NCBI RefSeq assembly: GCF_020251205.1
Contig: NZ_JAIWYX010000004.1
Coordinates: 248,001 to 312,000, forward strand
Direction: 5' to 3'
From: Arthrobacter sp. M4
GTDB taxonomy: Bacteria > Actinomycetota > Actinomycetes > Actinomycetales > Micrococcaceae
DNA length: 64,000 bases
Shown: one piece after another, positions 1 through 8,766 of the stretch
How positions within the stretch are numbered: position 1 is the stretch's first letter
How the letters are laid out: each line of letters begins with the position of its first letter
The notes under the pieces: model-generated
What the model saw: the letters and a program-made list of their open reading frames with translations, nothing else
Told to the model about the DNA's origin: nothing
Databases searched by the model: none
Made by a program: the position numbers and the translations under genes

Positions 1-314
1 GTTCAACGAAAAAAGGCCCTGAGAACGCGGTGGATCGAAGAATCTTGGTGCGCTATTAGCGATTTCAGGACGATCTTCGACATGTACGTCACGGCCATAC
101 AGTTCCTGAGAGGCTATCGAAGACGTACCGCCCGACCTGATGGTGTTAGTAGTTTTGGCGTGACTGAAGTCGCCTTGAAAAGCGGTTCTTCTACTAACTT
201 AGACGTGCCCCACGTTCCGCGGAAGCCTATCTATCCGAGTCGGATGACTACGCTCCGTAACACAATTCTTGCCCGGTAGAATGTACTTGACGGGTCCGGT
301 AATAAGAGCCGAGC
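1..314. other. Upstream region of the BY-kinase gene; no gene seen
   Basis: No convincing gene is visible here. A 65-codon open frame at 82-279 has no recognisable protein features and no clear ribosome binding site. The stretch is comparatively AT-rich and probably holds the promoter of the gene at 315, but I could not pick out a confident -35/-10 pair. The window may cut off upstream polysaccharide genes. Confidence 0.4.
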
Positions 315-1844
315 ATGACCGGCGTCAAGACTGCCGTTACAGAAATCGACATAAGGGGAACCGGTTTGGATTTACGCGACTATTTGCGGGTCTTGCGTCG
401 CAATTGGCTGGTGATCGTCGCTGCAGCCTTGACGGGCACGCTACTCGGCGGAGCTGCGACGTTACTCACGCGACCGACATATACAGCTGAGACGCAGCTG
501 TTCGTTGCAATTCAAAACTCGGGTTCTGTTCTCGAACTTCAGCAGGGCAATACTTTTAGTCAGGCAAGAGTTCAGTCCTACGTTAAGACAGTCGGCTCAC
601 CCGCCGTACTACAGCCGGTCATAGACTCTCTGGGCTTATCGACCACAGCCGACGAGCTTGCCCAACGAGTTAAGGCTAGCTCGGACATGAATACAGTGCT
701 CATCAATATCGCCGTCTCGGACGGGTCACCCGTACAAGCCGCAGCCATAGCCCAAGGAGTAGCGGACAGCCTCGTCAAGGCCGTTGACTCACTTGAAAGA
801 CCTAAAAATGGCGGATCTTCACCTGTTGGTCTATCGATCATTAAGCCAGCAAAAGCGCCGACGCAGCCTTCAGCGCCTAACACGAGGCTGAACTTGATCG
901 CAGGTTTCGTTATTGGGCTCATTCTGGGAATCGGAGCTTCAGTGTTGCGGACCACGCTAGATAGTCGCATCAGGGGTGAGGCCGACCTGCGCCACGTGAC
1001 CAAAGCACCCCTACTCGGGGGGATTGCGTTTGATGGTGAAGTAACAAAGAAGCCCTTGCTTACTCAGTCGGCGCCCCAAAGTCCGCGAGCCGAAGCATTC
1101 CGGCAACTGCGAACCAACCTTCAGTTCGCGAATGTTTCAGGTCGAGCGAAAAGCGTCCTTGTGACCTCTTCTTTGCCTGGTGAAGGTAAAAGTACTACGG
1201 CGACCAATCTGGCTATTGCCCTAGCCCAGGCCGGACAGACCGTTTGCCTCGTGGACGCCGACCTTCGACGCCCGAAGATCAACGAGTATTTAGGCTTAGA
1301 TCGCAATGCGGGTCTAACTACCGCTCTCCTAGGGATCGCTGATGCTGGCGAGCTGTTACAGCAGTGGGGTGAAGACAATCTGTTCGTTCTTACGTCAGGG
1401 CAAGTTCCGCCAAATCCAAGCGAACTACTCGGTTCCACTGAGATGGAACAGCTCATCACTCAGTTGGAGCTGTCGTTTGACACTGTAATCGTTGACGCTC
1501 CCCCATTGTTGCCTGTGACCGACGCTGCAGTGCTGTCTCAGCATGTCGGAGGTGTTCTGGTCGTCGTTGGCTCACACAAAATTCGCCAACAAGACCTTGC
1601 CAAGGCTCTTGGCTCGCTTGAAATGGTGGATTCAACAGTTCTTGGCATCGTACTTAATCGGCTGCCCGTCAAGGGTCCCGATGCTTACTCCTACACCTAC
1701 TACAGTAATGACGCGCAGGTGGAACAGCGCAACGAGGAGGGTCCAGGCAAGCGCAAAGGACGGTCGAACCGTTCACCCCGTCGGCTCGAGGATTTGCCAT
1801 CACAAGAGCGTCCGGCACGCATATTCCCGGCCGGACGGCGCTAG
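315..1844 (+). CDS. Polysaccharide chain-length regulator / BY-type tyrosine autokinase (Wzc-like)
   Basis: Bacterial tyrosine kinase fused to a Wzz-type chain-length domain; the family controls polymer length and export at the membrane by cycles of autophosphorylation. A first membrane segment spans about residues 31-50 and a second about 192-212, with the extracytoplasmic Wzz part between. The cytoplasmic kinase has Walker A (SSLPGEGKST, about 285-294), Walker A' (CLVDADLRRP, 311-320) and Walker B (VIVDAPP, 391-397). A Tyr-rich cluster (YSYTYY, about 458-463) is the likely autophosphorylation site, followed by a basic tail. The two-in-one architecture is usual for actinobacteria. The expected partner phosphatase is not adjacent; the nearest candidate is the LMW phosphatase near 35.2 kb. 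GC content is low for the window. Confidence 0.9.
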   Translation: MTGVKTAVTEIDIRGTGLDLRDYLRVLRRNWLVIVAAALTGTLLGGAATLLTRPTYTAETQLFVAIQNSGSVLELQQGNTFSQARVQSYVKTVGSPAVLQPVIDSLGLSTTADELAQRVKASSDMNTVLINIAVSDGSPVQAAAIAQGVADSLVKAVDSLERPKNGGSSPVGLSIIKPAKAPTQPSAPNTRLNLIAGFVIGLILGIGASVLRTTLDSRIRGEADLRHVTKAPLLGGIAFDGEVTKKPLLTQSAPQSPRAEAFRQLRTNLQFANVSGRAKSVLVTSSLPGEGKSTTATNLAIALAQAGQTVCLVDADLRRPKINEYLGLDRNAGLTTALLGIADAGELLQQWGEDNLFVLTSGQVPPNPSELLGSTEMEQLITQLELSFDTVIVDAPPLLPVTDAAVLSQHVGGVLVVVGSHKIRQQDLAKALGSLEMVDSTVLGIVLNRLPVKGPDAYSYTYYSNDAQVEQRNEEGPGKRKGRSNRSPRRLEDLPSQERPARIFPAGRR

Positions 1845-1906
1845 CAATCATCAGGGTCCAGATGCACTGATTTCCATGTCGAACTAGCGCGTCATTCAGG
1901 AGAATT

Positions 1907-2557
1907 GTGCCAAACATGAGGCAGTCCACCGTCGGCAAGATCTTTGCGATGCACTATCTGCGGGTTCCGTTCCGACAACGTGTACTGAATAAAGTCGTCT
2001 CGCTGGAAGGCGGAGACATGTACTCAGCAACGCTGCGAGAGATACTGGAGAAGTACCATGGCATAAAAGTTGGAGACTTCAGCTACGGCTCGCTCCTTAA
2101 CCTTGGTTACTGCGATCCACAAACTGTCATTGGTGACTACGTTTCAATCGGTCCAAATGTCAGGCGATTCGGAGCATCCCATCCCCTCGGATTCCCCGCT
2201 TTGCACCCACTTTTCTACAACCCAGGCCTTGGCCTTGTGGCAGCACATCAAGACGTAGAGCGAAGCCAATGTTGGATTGGTCATGACTCGTGGATTGGCG
2301 CCAATGTCACCATTCTGCCCGGCTGCACCCGAATCGGTATTGGTGCGGTCATAGGTGCCGGAAGTGTCGTAACTCGTGATGTACCCGATTTCGCAGTTGT
2401 AGCCGGCAACCCGGCGAAAGTGCTGAAGATCAGATTTACCGATGAGAAACAAGCTGAGATTCTTGCAAGCGAGTTTTGGACTTTGAACCCGTCTGACGCA
2501 TTTCGAACTGTTACCTTAATCGGGTCCCGAATGGAGAAAAGTGACCATGAAAACTGA
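1907..2557 (+). CDS. CatB-type O-acetyltransferase (left-handed beta-helix)
   Basis: Hexapeptide-repeat acyltransferase resembling the CatB/Vat xenobiotic acetyltransferase group, here probably acetylating a sugar of the nearby polysaccharide. Hexapeptide turns are visible in the middle (VIGDYVSIGPNV) and C-terminal half (WIGHDSWIGANVTILPGC), ending with the typical VVAGNPAKV stretch near residues 165-175. A GTG start at 1907 is preceded by CAGGAG four to five bases upstream; an ATG at 1916 is the alternative. The gene follows the BY-kinase by 62 bp and overlaps the next glycosyltransferase, so the three are probably cotranscribed. The acceptor cannot be told from sequence. Confidence 0.8.
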   Translation: MPNMRQSTVGKIFAMHYLRVPFRQRVLNKVVSLEGGDMYSATLREILEKYHGIKVGDFSYGSLLNLGYCDPQTVIGDYVSIGPNVRRFGASHPLGFPALHPLFYNPGLGLVAAHQDVERSQCWIGHDSWIGANVTILPGCTRIGIGAVIGAGSVVTRDVPDFAVVAGNPAKVLKIRFTDEKQAEILASEFWTLNPSDAFRTVTLIGSRMEKSDHEN

Positions 2558-3437
2558 GTCAGTGGCCGCAATAGTTGTTCACTACGAGAGTCCGTCAACC
2601 CTGGAGAACACTCTCGCCAGTTTGGCGCTTCATATAGACAAGAACAAGATTGTTGTAGTCGACAACTCGTCAACCTTGGAACGCAGCCAAATCGATGCTG
2701 ACATAACCATCCTGGATGACGGGACAAATCGAGGGTACGCTGGCGGGGTCAATCGCGGATTCAGACATGTTCAAGAATACATGCCTGAGGTCACAGAAAT
2801 CCTCGTGTGCACACATGAGGCGATTTTCCGCAGCGGTTCTGTTGCCGGGTTGATGAACACGGCTGCCCTCCATCCCGATGGGCATGTCGTGGGACCAAAA
2901 CTAGTCAGTCAGAATGCGGAAGGTAATGAAGTCGTTTGGTCAAACGGGGGCAAGCTGGCACTTCCCTTCTATTACCCCACCCACAACACGCGCCCAGGGG
3001 CGTCCGGCACTAAGCGCGCCGATTGGATTGACGGTGCTGCGTTCTTGATCGACGCCAAATCGCTTGCACGTCTTGGGGGCATCCCTGAAGAATTCTTCAT
3101 GTACATGGAAGACGTTGCTCTCGGAGTCAAGTGCGCGAGCGCTGGCATCCCCGTTGTAGTTAATTTGGATACAGAGGTCGAGCAAACGGCTAATGGGCCT
3201 AAACGGAGCTTGGCCATACGAAACCGCACCTTGCTAGCCCTTCGTTACTTCAACTTCTGGAAACGGATGATTGTTCTGATCGAAGTCTCAGCGAGGCAAT
3301 TGTTGATGTCCGCCTATCCCTCGCAGAATTTCAGAGCGAAGGCCGTAGAAAGTCGGAAAGCAATTCTTGAAGCGAGGCGAATTGCCGCTTCATTACCTCC
3401 CATTGGTTCAGGTCAAGCTACTACTGGGAAACTGTAA
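2547..3437 (+). CDS. Family 2 glycosyltransferase
   Basis: GT-A fold glycosyltransferase of the rhamnosyltransferase-like GT2 group. The N-terminus shows the nucleotide-sugar core (VAAIVVHYESP ... VVVDNSS ... NRGYAGGVNRG). The acceptor-side motif WIDGAAFLID and the MYMEDVALG acidic motif follow at about 160-190. Where most GT2 enzymes have an N-x-D/DxD metal motif, this protein reads ILVCTHEAIF, so the metal-binding aspartate appears replaced. I prefer the ATG at 2547 because GGAG sits about 10 bases upstream; a GTG at 2541 is also possible. The start overlaps the acetyltransferase gene, suggesting translational coupling. The converging gene begins about 100 bp downstream. Confidence 0.85.
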   Translation: MKTESVAAIVVHYESPSTLENTLASLALHIDKNKIVVVDNSSTLERSQIDADITILDDGTNRGYAGGVNRGFRHVQEYMPEVTEILVCTHEAIFRSGSVAGLMNTAALHPDGHVVGPKLVSQNAEGNEVVWSNGGKLALPFYYPTHNTRPGASGTKRADWIDGAAFLIDAKSLARLGGIPEEFFMYMEDVALGVKCASAGIPVVVNLDTEVEQTANGPKRSLAIRNRTLLALRYFNFWKRMIVLIEVSARQLLMSAYPSQNFRAKAVESRKAILEARRIAASLPPIGSGQATTGKL

Positions 3438-3542
3438 CCGTTCACTATTAAGGGCTTTGAACAGAATTGTCTGTCTCTCTTGAGTGAAACGGGGAAATCT
3501 GCGAATCAATAGTACGACCGTTCACAGTGGGCGGATGGCTGA

Positions 3543-4775
3543 TCAGCAAGCCCTACCATAGAGTTCCCGCCAGGACGATGGTGAAAACCGGAACAACTTT
3601 CCGCCAACCAGCAGGAAAGTGTAGAAAGCGCCCACAACTGTGAATGCAACACCGAGGAATGAAACAGCAATAGCAGCACTAGTGAAGAGTCCAACGACTG
3701 CGCACGCCACGGCTATCGCCATGAGGACAATCGGAAACCATGCGTCACCAGTTGGCGAAACTGCAAAGTGCTGAAGAACTGGCGCCATACCCGCAAGTCC
3801 CACAGTTACGGAAGCGGCTGGAACCAGTAATTCCAGCGCCGGCCGAAATGCTTCCCCGAAGAGTATTGGAATCAGCAGGACAGCGGCGACGGTGGCCGAG
3901 GCTACAAGGGGCACACTAATGCACAGCGACACCTGCCAAGATAGCCAAGTTCTGTCGCGAAGCTTCATCTTCGGTGATCGTGCGTACGACGTCTGAATAA
4001 GCGTTAGATAGATTTGATAGGCCGTTTGAGGTATGAGTGCCACGACCGAATAGTAGCCGACCGTTTGCACTGTCGCCTGTGTAATGAAGATCAGGCTATC
4101 TGCCCGAACTAGTCCGGCCTCTAGGACTTGGGATCTCCACGCCCGCCAAGCTCTGCGGACCAAGACCCTGACCCTCTCAGCGTCGAACGGCGACTCTGGC
4201 GTGTTGCGTAGAAGCCTGCGCCTTGGAACCACAATCAAAAACATTTGCAAAAGCAATGAACCCGCGTTGAGGCCAACAACCACCGAAAGCTGAAGTACGT
4301 TTCCGAGGAATGCAGCGACAATCCCCACGCATAAGAAGAGGGATGCAGTAAGATTCGCCGCACCAAATTGCTTTGTGTGTCCAGCTACGATCAAAATGTT
4401 GGCGTCGATTGATTTGCTGGCGCTCATTCCGGCCAATGATAAAAAGATAACCGTCGCGATCCCCTCTGCCGGATCGAGTCGAAGGTAGCTGGTCAGCCCA
4501 ACGCCCAGCACGGCCGCCACGGCCGAGGAGTAGATGAGAAGCCGCCTACCGCGCCTACTCCAGCCGTGAGCCTGTCCAAGATCTTTTGCAACATCTTGAC
4601 GGGCCAGCAGGCCCAGCCCGAAGGCGCCGACCAAGCCGATGAACACCGAAGAGATCATCAGGATCGCCAGTTCACCCCTCGCCTGGGGGCCCAAAGCACG
4701 GGCGGTCAGGGGTGCAGTAACCAGGCCGGCTATTAGTGGCGCAATATTGCCGGCGAGGTGAAGAAGGATTCTCAT
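3543..4775 (-). CDS. Polysaccharide flippase (Wzx/MOP superfamily)
   Basis: Polytopic membrane protein with about 11-12 hydrophobic segments. The N-terminus resembles MOP-superfamily lipid-linked oligosaccharide flippases (APLTARALGPQARGELAILM at about 21-40). It probably moves the undecaprenyl-linked repeat unit of the locus across the membrane. At 410 aa it is in the usual range for Wzx proteins. It is the last gene of the eight-gene minus-strand operon, 21 bp after the FrhB-like gene. No Wzy polymerase follows it. Substrate specificity cannot be predicted. Confidence 0.82.
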   Translation of the reverse strand: MRILLHLAGNIAPLIAGLVTAPLTARALGPQARGELAILMISSVFIGLVGAFGLGLLARQDVAKDLGQAHGWSRRGRRLLIYSSAVAAVLGVGLTSYLRLDPAEGIATVIFLSLAGMSASKSIDANILIVAGHTKQFGAANLTASLFLCVGIVAAFLGNVLQLSVVVGLNAGSLLLQMFLIVVPRRRLLRNTPESPFDAERVRVLVRRAWRAWRSQVLEAGLVRADSLIFITQATVQTVGYYSVVALIPQTAYQIYLTLIQTSYARSPKMKLRDRTWLSWQVSLCISVPLVASATVAAVLLIPILFGEAFRPALELLVPAASVTVGLAGMAPVLQHFAVSPTGDAWFPIVLMAIAVACAVVGLFTSAAIAVSFLGVAFTVVGAFYTFLLVGGKLFRFSPSSWRELYGRAC

Positions 4776-4796
4776 CCTATGGCTTCCGGCGAGAAG

Positions 4797-6023
4797 TCAA
4801 CGGCGAGCATTACGCGTCTCAGCCAACGATCTCCTAAAGGATCCATAGGCATACCGGGCTGAGCGGACAGGGCGAGCGGCGGCCAGCCTCATGAGTCCGT
4901 AACCTCTAAATGACGGTGTTCTCCACCCGGCCAGCCGTCGTCCGACTAACCGGGCCCACAGGGTTTCCCGACGTTCAACCTGATACGGCTGGATTGAACT
5001 GATCTCTCGGAGGTCGAGGGGCTCTGCGTGAATGGCGTTGGCCTTCATCGCGGCGACGATCGTTTCGTGCCCTCGGCGTGTGCGGGCGATGAGCGCGCTA
5101 ACCCCCGCACCCTCCTCGAACGTAGGATATCCGCGTTCATCGGTGGTCCAGAAATCACCTGCAACGATGTCTGCACTCTCGCCAACGCCATCGGGGCATA
5201 CCTTGCAACGCCACTGCATTGAGGGACCTAGCTGTTTTCCCCAAGACTCCTCGTACGACGTTGCCGCGGCAACACCATCAACAGTTTCCGCATAAAACTC
5301 CCCGGGCCATCCATGACCGCGATACCTCAGTGTCCTTAGCGGCGATTCGTCCGGGATCCCCAGCTCTGATAACAGGCGATCTGTCGCCCACTGGCTGGGA
5401 ACGCCGGCACAGAAGAAGGACAGGAGTAGAGGTCTATTCTCAAGCTGCCTAAAGTCGCTGAGCTGCTTAAGCGCGGCAGCTTCGCAAGGCTTACCGATAA
5501 CGGCGACGTCGGCATCAAGGCTTGATTCGTTTTCTGCCACCGACACAGGAGCGTAGCGGGAACTACTCTGGCGTTCCCTAACCGTCGGCATGCCCAACTG
5601 CACGACAACTGTGCGACGCGGCTCTGCAGTATCGGCTGCAGCCCCAATTACTTTGGCGGTACGGCCGGAACTCAATAACCAATCAGATAACGCCGACAAG
5701 ACACCTCCGCTACTGCCCCGGAAACGCGTCTCCGAATCAACAGCCCACGCCCGCCAAGACGAAACTGCCCAGCCGAGCGAAGCCTCAAAGTCCCCGCCCG
5801 AACTATCCGGTCGCCGAACAACGAGGCCGGGACAAGTGGCACGAAATTCTTCTGTCGCCCGGGCATCCTGGCTTGGGTCCAATTCAGTCACCCGAATTGG
5901 TCTGTTAAACCCTGCATTGTCGAGGCTCATCCTGAGGCCAGGATCAATTAGGGCGCATGCGCCGCATCCCGAGCAGTTGCCGGAACTAACCACCGCACGA
6001 ACGGCGTTGTCGAATTCTTTCAA
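4797..6023 (-). CDS. FrhB-like iron-sulfur protein (coenzyme F420 hydrogenase/dehydrogenase beta-subunit family)
   Basis: The N-terminus has a ferredoxin-like cysteine set (CSGCGAC at about 17-23 and TCPG near 63). The remainder matches the FrhB N/C-terminal arrangement, including IGKPCEAAALKQL and the C-terminal GDFW segment. Family members next to exopolysaccharide genes are usually paired with polysaccharide pyruvyl transferases, as here, with only 12 bp between the genes. The role is not established; a flavin and Fe-S dependent redox step on a sugar or ketal is an inference. Translation starts at TTG 6023, preceded by AGGTGAG seven bases upstream. Nothing indicates a hydrogenase partner. 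Confidence 0.8.
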   Translation of the reverse strand: MKEFDNAVRAVVSSGNCSGCGACALIDPGLRMSLDNAGFNRPIRVTELDPSQDARATEEFRATCPGLVVRRPDSSGGDFEASLGWAVSSWRAWAVDSETRFRGSSGGVLSALSDWLLSSGRTAKVIGAAADTAEPRRTVVVQLGMPTVRERQSSSRYAPVSVAENESSLDADVAVIGKPCEAAALKQLSDFRQLENRPLLLSFFCAGVPSQWATDRLLSELGIPDESPLRTLRYRGHGWPGEFYAETVDGVAAATSYEESWGKQLGPSMQWRCKVCPDGVGESADIVAGDFWTTDERGYPTFEEGAGVSALIARTRRGHETIVAAMKANAIHAEPLDLREISSIQPYQVERRETLWARLVGRRLAGWRTPSFRGYGLMRLAAARPVRSARYAYGSFRRSLAETRNARR

Positions 6024-6035
6024 GGACTATCTCAC

Positions 6036-7127
6036 CTATACCCGGGCAAAGTCACCCAGACGGTCAACGACCGCTGAAAGCCTTCGTTCCGCCAGTTCCC
6101 GGACCTTTGCTGCTTCTTCCCGCAAATCGGGACGAGCAAGGATTTCCAAGGTCTTGGCTACGATCTCTGTGTCCTTTTTTAGATCCAGCGTGTGGTTCCA
6201 GCCCAAGTCTCCGAGAAGGGGAGCAAACTTTCTGGAATAAGCAAGCGGTATGGCCGGTGTACCGACAGAAAGTGCGTTGAGACAGGCGTGCATGCGGGCC
6301 CCAATCACAACGTTGCACCCAGCCACAAATGCCCGCACCTCGGGCAGGTCGGAAGGCACATAAACCTGGACGGCATCCCCGAATTCCGTTTTGAGGTCTC
6401 TGACTGCATCCATGTCGTTGTCTGTTGAAGGGTTCTCAATCACGTGCGGTATCAAGGTGACAGACCTACCCGAATCGAGCAAATTTCTGATCAACTCGCG
6501 CGTCATGCTTCTGTATTCAGCTCCAGAGACATGGGAGTCCGTGTTCCACAAGAGACCCGACACGTTCAGCCCAACGTCGGCCCGTTCGGCGCGCAAGGTC
6601 GGTTGAGGCAAAGCAAAGACCACATCTGTGGCCAAGCGGTCTGGCTCCCGACCGAGCTCTCGGGCAAAGCCCTGGCTGATGCTGTCCCGTACAAACACGG
6701 TTTGTGCGTTCCTGAGCGTGTGGCGCCCTGTCAACCTTCCAATACGGGTTTTAAAGGGCCCGATGGTCTGCGGGGCCATAATGACCGGGACCCCAGCCAA
6801 CTTTGCCACGTGCCGCGTGTATGCCATTATGGCCAGTCTTTTCAGACCGTAAATGTCCGTGAAACTGTCGCCGGCCCCCGTGTCGAGGACGACGTCGTAC
6901 TTCGACATCGCAAGACGAAGATCCCGGCTTCTGGTCATCAGTCCCTTCGCCACGATCTTCCCGGACAGCTGGGTACCAAGCGGCCCAACGTCAAAACTTT
7001 GAAAGTCAACGGTTGTGTCGTCACCCCATGCCCGTTGGGCGAGAGCAAAAACACCTTGGCTGAGGGCACGAACGCCTAAATTGCTGGAATTATCGTCAGC
7101 CCATAGGACCAAGACGCGCTTCGACAA
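6036..7127 (-). CDS. Polysaccharide pyruvyl transferase family protein
   Basis: Resembles the CsaB/WcaK/AmsJ family, which places pyruvyl ketals from phosphoenolpyruvate on polysaccharide sugars. Recognisable features are the N-terminal VLVLWADDNSSNLGVRAL (about 5-22), the central DTGAGDSFTDIYG and PVIMAPQTIGPF segments, and the C-terminal VVIGARMHACLNALSVGTPAIPLAYS with the conserved RxHxxxxA-type motif. At 363 aa it is full length. The start is TTG at 7127 with AGGAGA five bases upstream. It is translated just before the FrhB-like gene, with which it probably functions. The result would be an acidic, pyruvylated polymer. Confidence 0.85.
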   Translation of the reverse strand: MSKRVLVLWADDNSSNLGVRALSQGVFALAQRAWGDDTTVDFQSFDVGPLGTQLSGKIVAKGLMTRSRDLRLAMSKYDVVLDTGAGDSFTDIYGLKRLAIMAYTRHVAKLAGVPVIMAPQTIGPFKTRIGRLTGRHTLRNAQTVFVRDSISQGFARELGREPDRLATDVVFALPQPTLRAERADVGLNVSGLLWNTDSHVSGAEYRSMTRELIRNLLDSGRSVTLIPHVIENPSTDNDMDAVRDLKTEFGDAVQVYVPSDLPEVRAFVAGCNVVIGARMHACLNALSVGTPAIPLAYSRKFAPLLGDLGWNHTLDLKKDTEIVAKTLEILARPDLREEAAKVRELAERRLSAVVDRLGDFARV

Positions 7128-7166
7128 ATCTGTCTCCTAAGTCAGTCAGATCTCCGATTTGATTGC

Positions 7167-7697
7167 CTACTGAAATGGCATATGGAAATCTAGGTCATAT
7201 TCGAGTTCGCGGGTTCTCTTGCCAATTGGAACTGCGGGAACGCCGGCAACAATGTCATAGGGTTCCACACTCTTCGTGACGACCGCCCCAGCCGCCACGA
7301 CAGCTCCTTCACCAATCGTCACCGAGGGCAGAATCGTGGCACGCGAAGCCACGTAGGCGCGGTCTCCAATAACAACTGGACCACCTTTAGTCCCAAAACT
7401 CGGACTTTGCGGATCGTGCCCAACGGTAAACACTTGGACGTGGCCCCCAATATTGACGTTTGAGCCAATAGTCAATCCACTTCGTCCATCCAAGAAACAG
7501 TCATTCCCAATGATCGAGTTACTCTCGATGGAAATTCCCTGGGGTGCGAAGAATGCCAAACGCCAGTGAACTGTGGTCCTAGGAGCGATCTTCATACCCA
7601 TGACCTGGCGGTAGAAGAAGATCCTGAATCGATGCCACGGAATTCGACCAACCACGAAGCCCAACCACAGTTTGAAGCCTTGAAGATACAAGCGCAC
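7167..7697 (-). CDS. Hexapeptide-repeat acyltransferase (WcaF/LacA-like)
   Basis: Short left-handed beta-helix acyltransferase of 176 aa. Repeats run from about residue 55 to 150 (SIIGNDCFLDGRSGLTIGSNVNIGGHV; VVIGDRAYVASRATILPSVTIGEGAVVAAGAVV), and the protein ends in the usual VAGVPAVPIG loop. The family transfers acetyl groups from acetyl-CoA to sugar hydroxyls. The histidine of TVGHDP is a candidate for the general base. The start is GTG at 7697, with GGTGGG upstream inside the end of the previous gene. It belongs to the EPS operon; the exact acceptor is unknown. Confidence 0.82.
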   Translation of the reverse strand: MRLYLQGFKLWLGFVVGRIPWHRFRIFFYRQVMGMKIAPRTTVHWRLAFFAPQGISIESNSIIGNDCFLDGRSGLTIGSNVNIGGHVQVFTVGHDPQSPSFGTKGGPVVIGDRAYVASRATILPSVTIGEGAVVAAGAVVTKSVEPYDIVAGVPAVPIGKRTRELEYDLDFHMPFQ

Positions 7698-7704
7698 TTT
7701 CGAC

Positions 7705-8766
7705 TCAACCCACCAACTGCCGACGGAGATGTCCAGTGGCGGTGAGCAGGGAGTGTACGGATGACATGAATGCCTCTTGGCTGAACTGAGCGCTGAATTC
7801 TTCTGAGGTGGGCGTAGCCGGGGGCCTTGGATTGTCGTCCAGCAAGTCCTCTATCGGTGCCACATACGCACTCCAATCAGGACTGAATCCGCTTGCGACG
7901 TGCTCCGTGCCATACACCGGAGTGCCATACGCCATTGCTTCAACAGCTTTCGCCTTGATCCCACCCCCATGATCAATGGGAACAATCGCGGCATCGATAC
8001 CGGAGTAGAAGTCAACGAGCGAATCGACTTTGCCCAGGACTTCGACAGGCTTACCCCAAGTGTTTACGATCTCTGATCCGAAGCCAGCGACCCTAATTCG
8101 GATGCCACGACCAGCCAAGTTTTCAGAGTGATGGTCAATGAAGCGCCGAATAGACATGACGTTTGGCGAATAGTGAAAATTACCAATGAAACCGACAGCG
8201 CGGGGCCTGTTCCGGCTGGTTGGAACAGTGCGTGGAACCTGTTTGATGGGGGTTGGAATCCAGTGACCGGGAGCCGCCCCCGGTATCTCCGACAATTCTG
8301 TGTCTTGATACCCGGCGAACACGTTTGCTGACGGCGCCAAAACCAACCGCTTCTGACGCGATTCCCAGACCAGACTCTGAAACATTCCGCCGGGGCGGGA
8401 CCATATCGAAGCGTCGCCCATGGTGCGCGCATTTACGCTCCATAGATCCATCCAGTCAAAAATCATGGATGAAGCTGGCAGTGCCCTCGACGCGGCTTCG
8501 AAAACGGACGGGACTGTAATGACGTTGAGATCGGCTTCAGGCATGTTCGGCAATTCACCCTGAAGAGGCATTGGAAGAAGCGCCTTCTTCAATTTCCTAG
8601 CTGCACCAGGTTTTTGAACTCCTTCACCTACCGCACGAAGTGCATGGATCTTTACGTCAAATCCGAGCTGCATCAAGGCGTCATGCCACGCAAGAGCCCT
8701 CAGGCCCCCGCCGTCCCGAGGCATTTCTGAAAGGCCATACCAATAAACGATATTAGCTGTGCGCAT
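7705..8766 (-). CDS. Glycosyltransferase, GT-B fold (family 1/4-like)
   Basis: GT-B type transferase of 353 aa. The C-terminal donor-binding half is clear (RAVGFIGNFHYSPNVMSIRRF at about 188-208, then VDSLVDFYSGIDAAIVPIDHGGGIKAKAVEAMAYGTPVYG), a typical GT4-type arrangement. The N-terminal half contains the glycine-rich GLSEMPRDGGGLRALAWHDAL loop. Its start overlaps the end of the preceding GT4 gene by 14 bp, and the next gene starts 8 bp downstream, so it is well inside the operon. The sugar donor and acceptor are unknown. Confidence 0.8.
   Translation of the reverse strand: MRTANIVYWYGLSEMPRDGGGLRALAWHDALMQLGFDVKIHALRAVGEGVQKPGAARKLKKALLPMPLQGELPNMPEADLNVITVPSVFEAASRALPASSMIFDWMDLWSVNARTMGDASIWSRPGGMFQSLVWESRQKRLVLAPSANVFAGYQDTELSEIPGAAPGHWIPTPIKQVPRTVPTSRNRPRAVGFIGNFHYSPNVMSIRRFIDHHSENLAGRGIRIRVAGFGSEIVNTWGKPVEVLGKVDSLVDFYSGIDAAIVPIDHGGGIKAKAVEAMAYGTPVYGTEHVASGFSPDWSAYVAPIEDLLDDNPRPPATPTSEEFSAQFSQEAFMSSVHSLLTATGHLRRQLVG

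Noticed and set aside
82..279. 65-codon plus-strand frame before the BY-kinase gene
   Set aside because: No ribosome binding site, no recognisable protein pattern, and it overlaps the likely promoter region.
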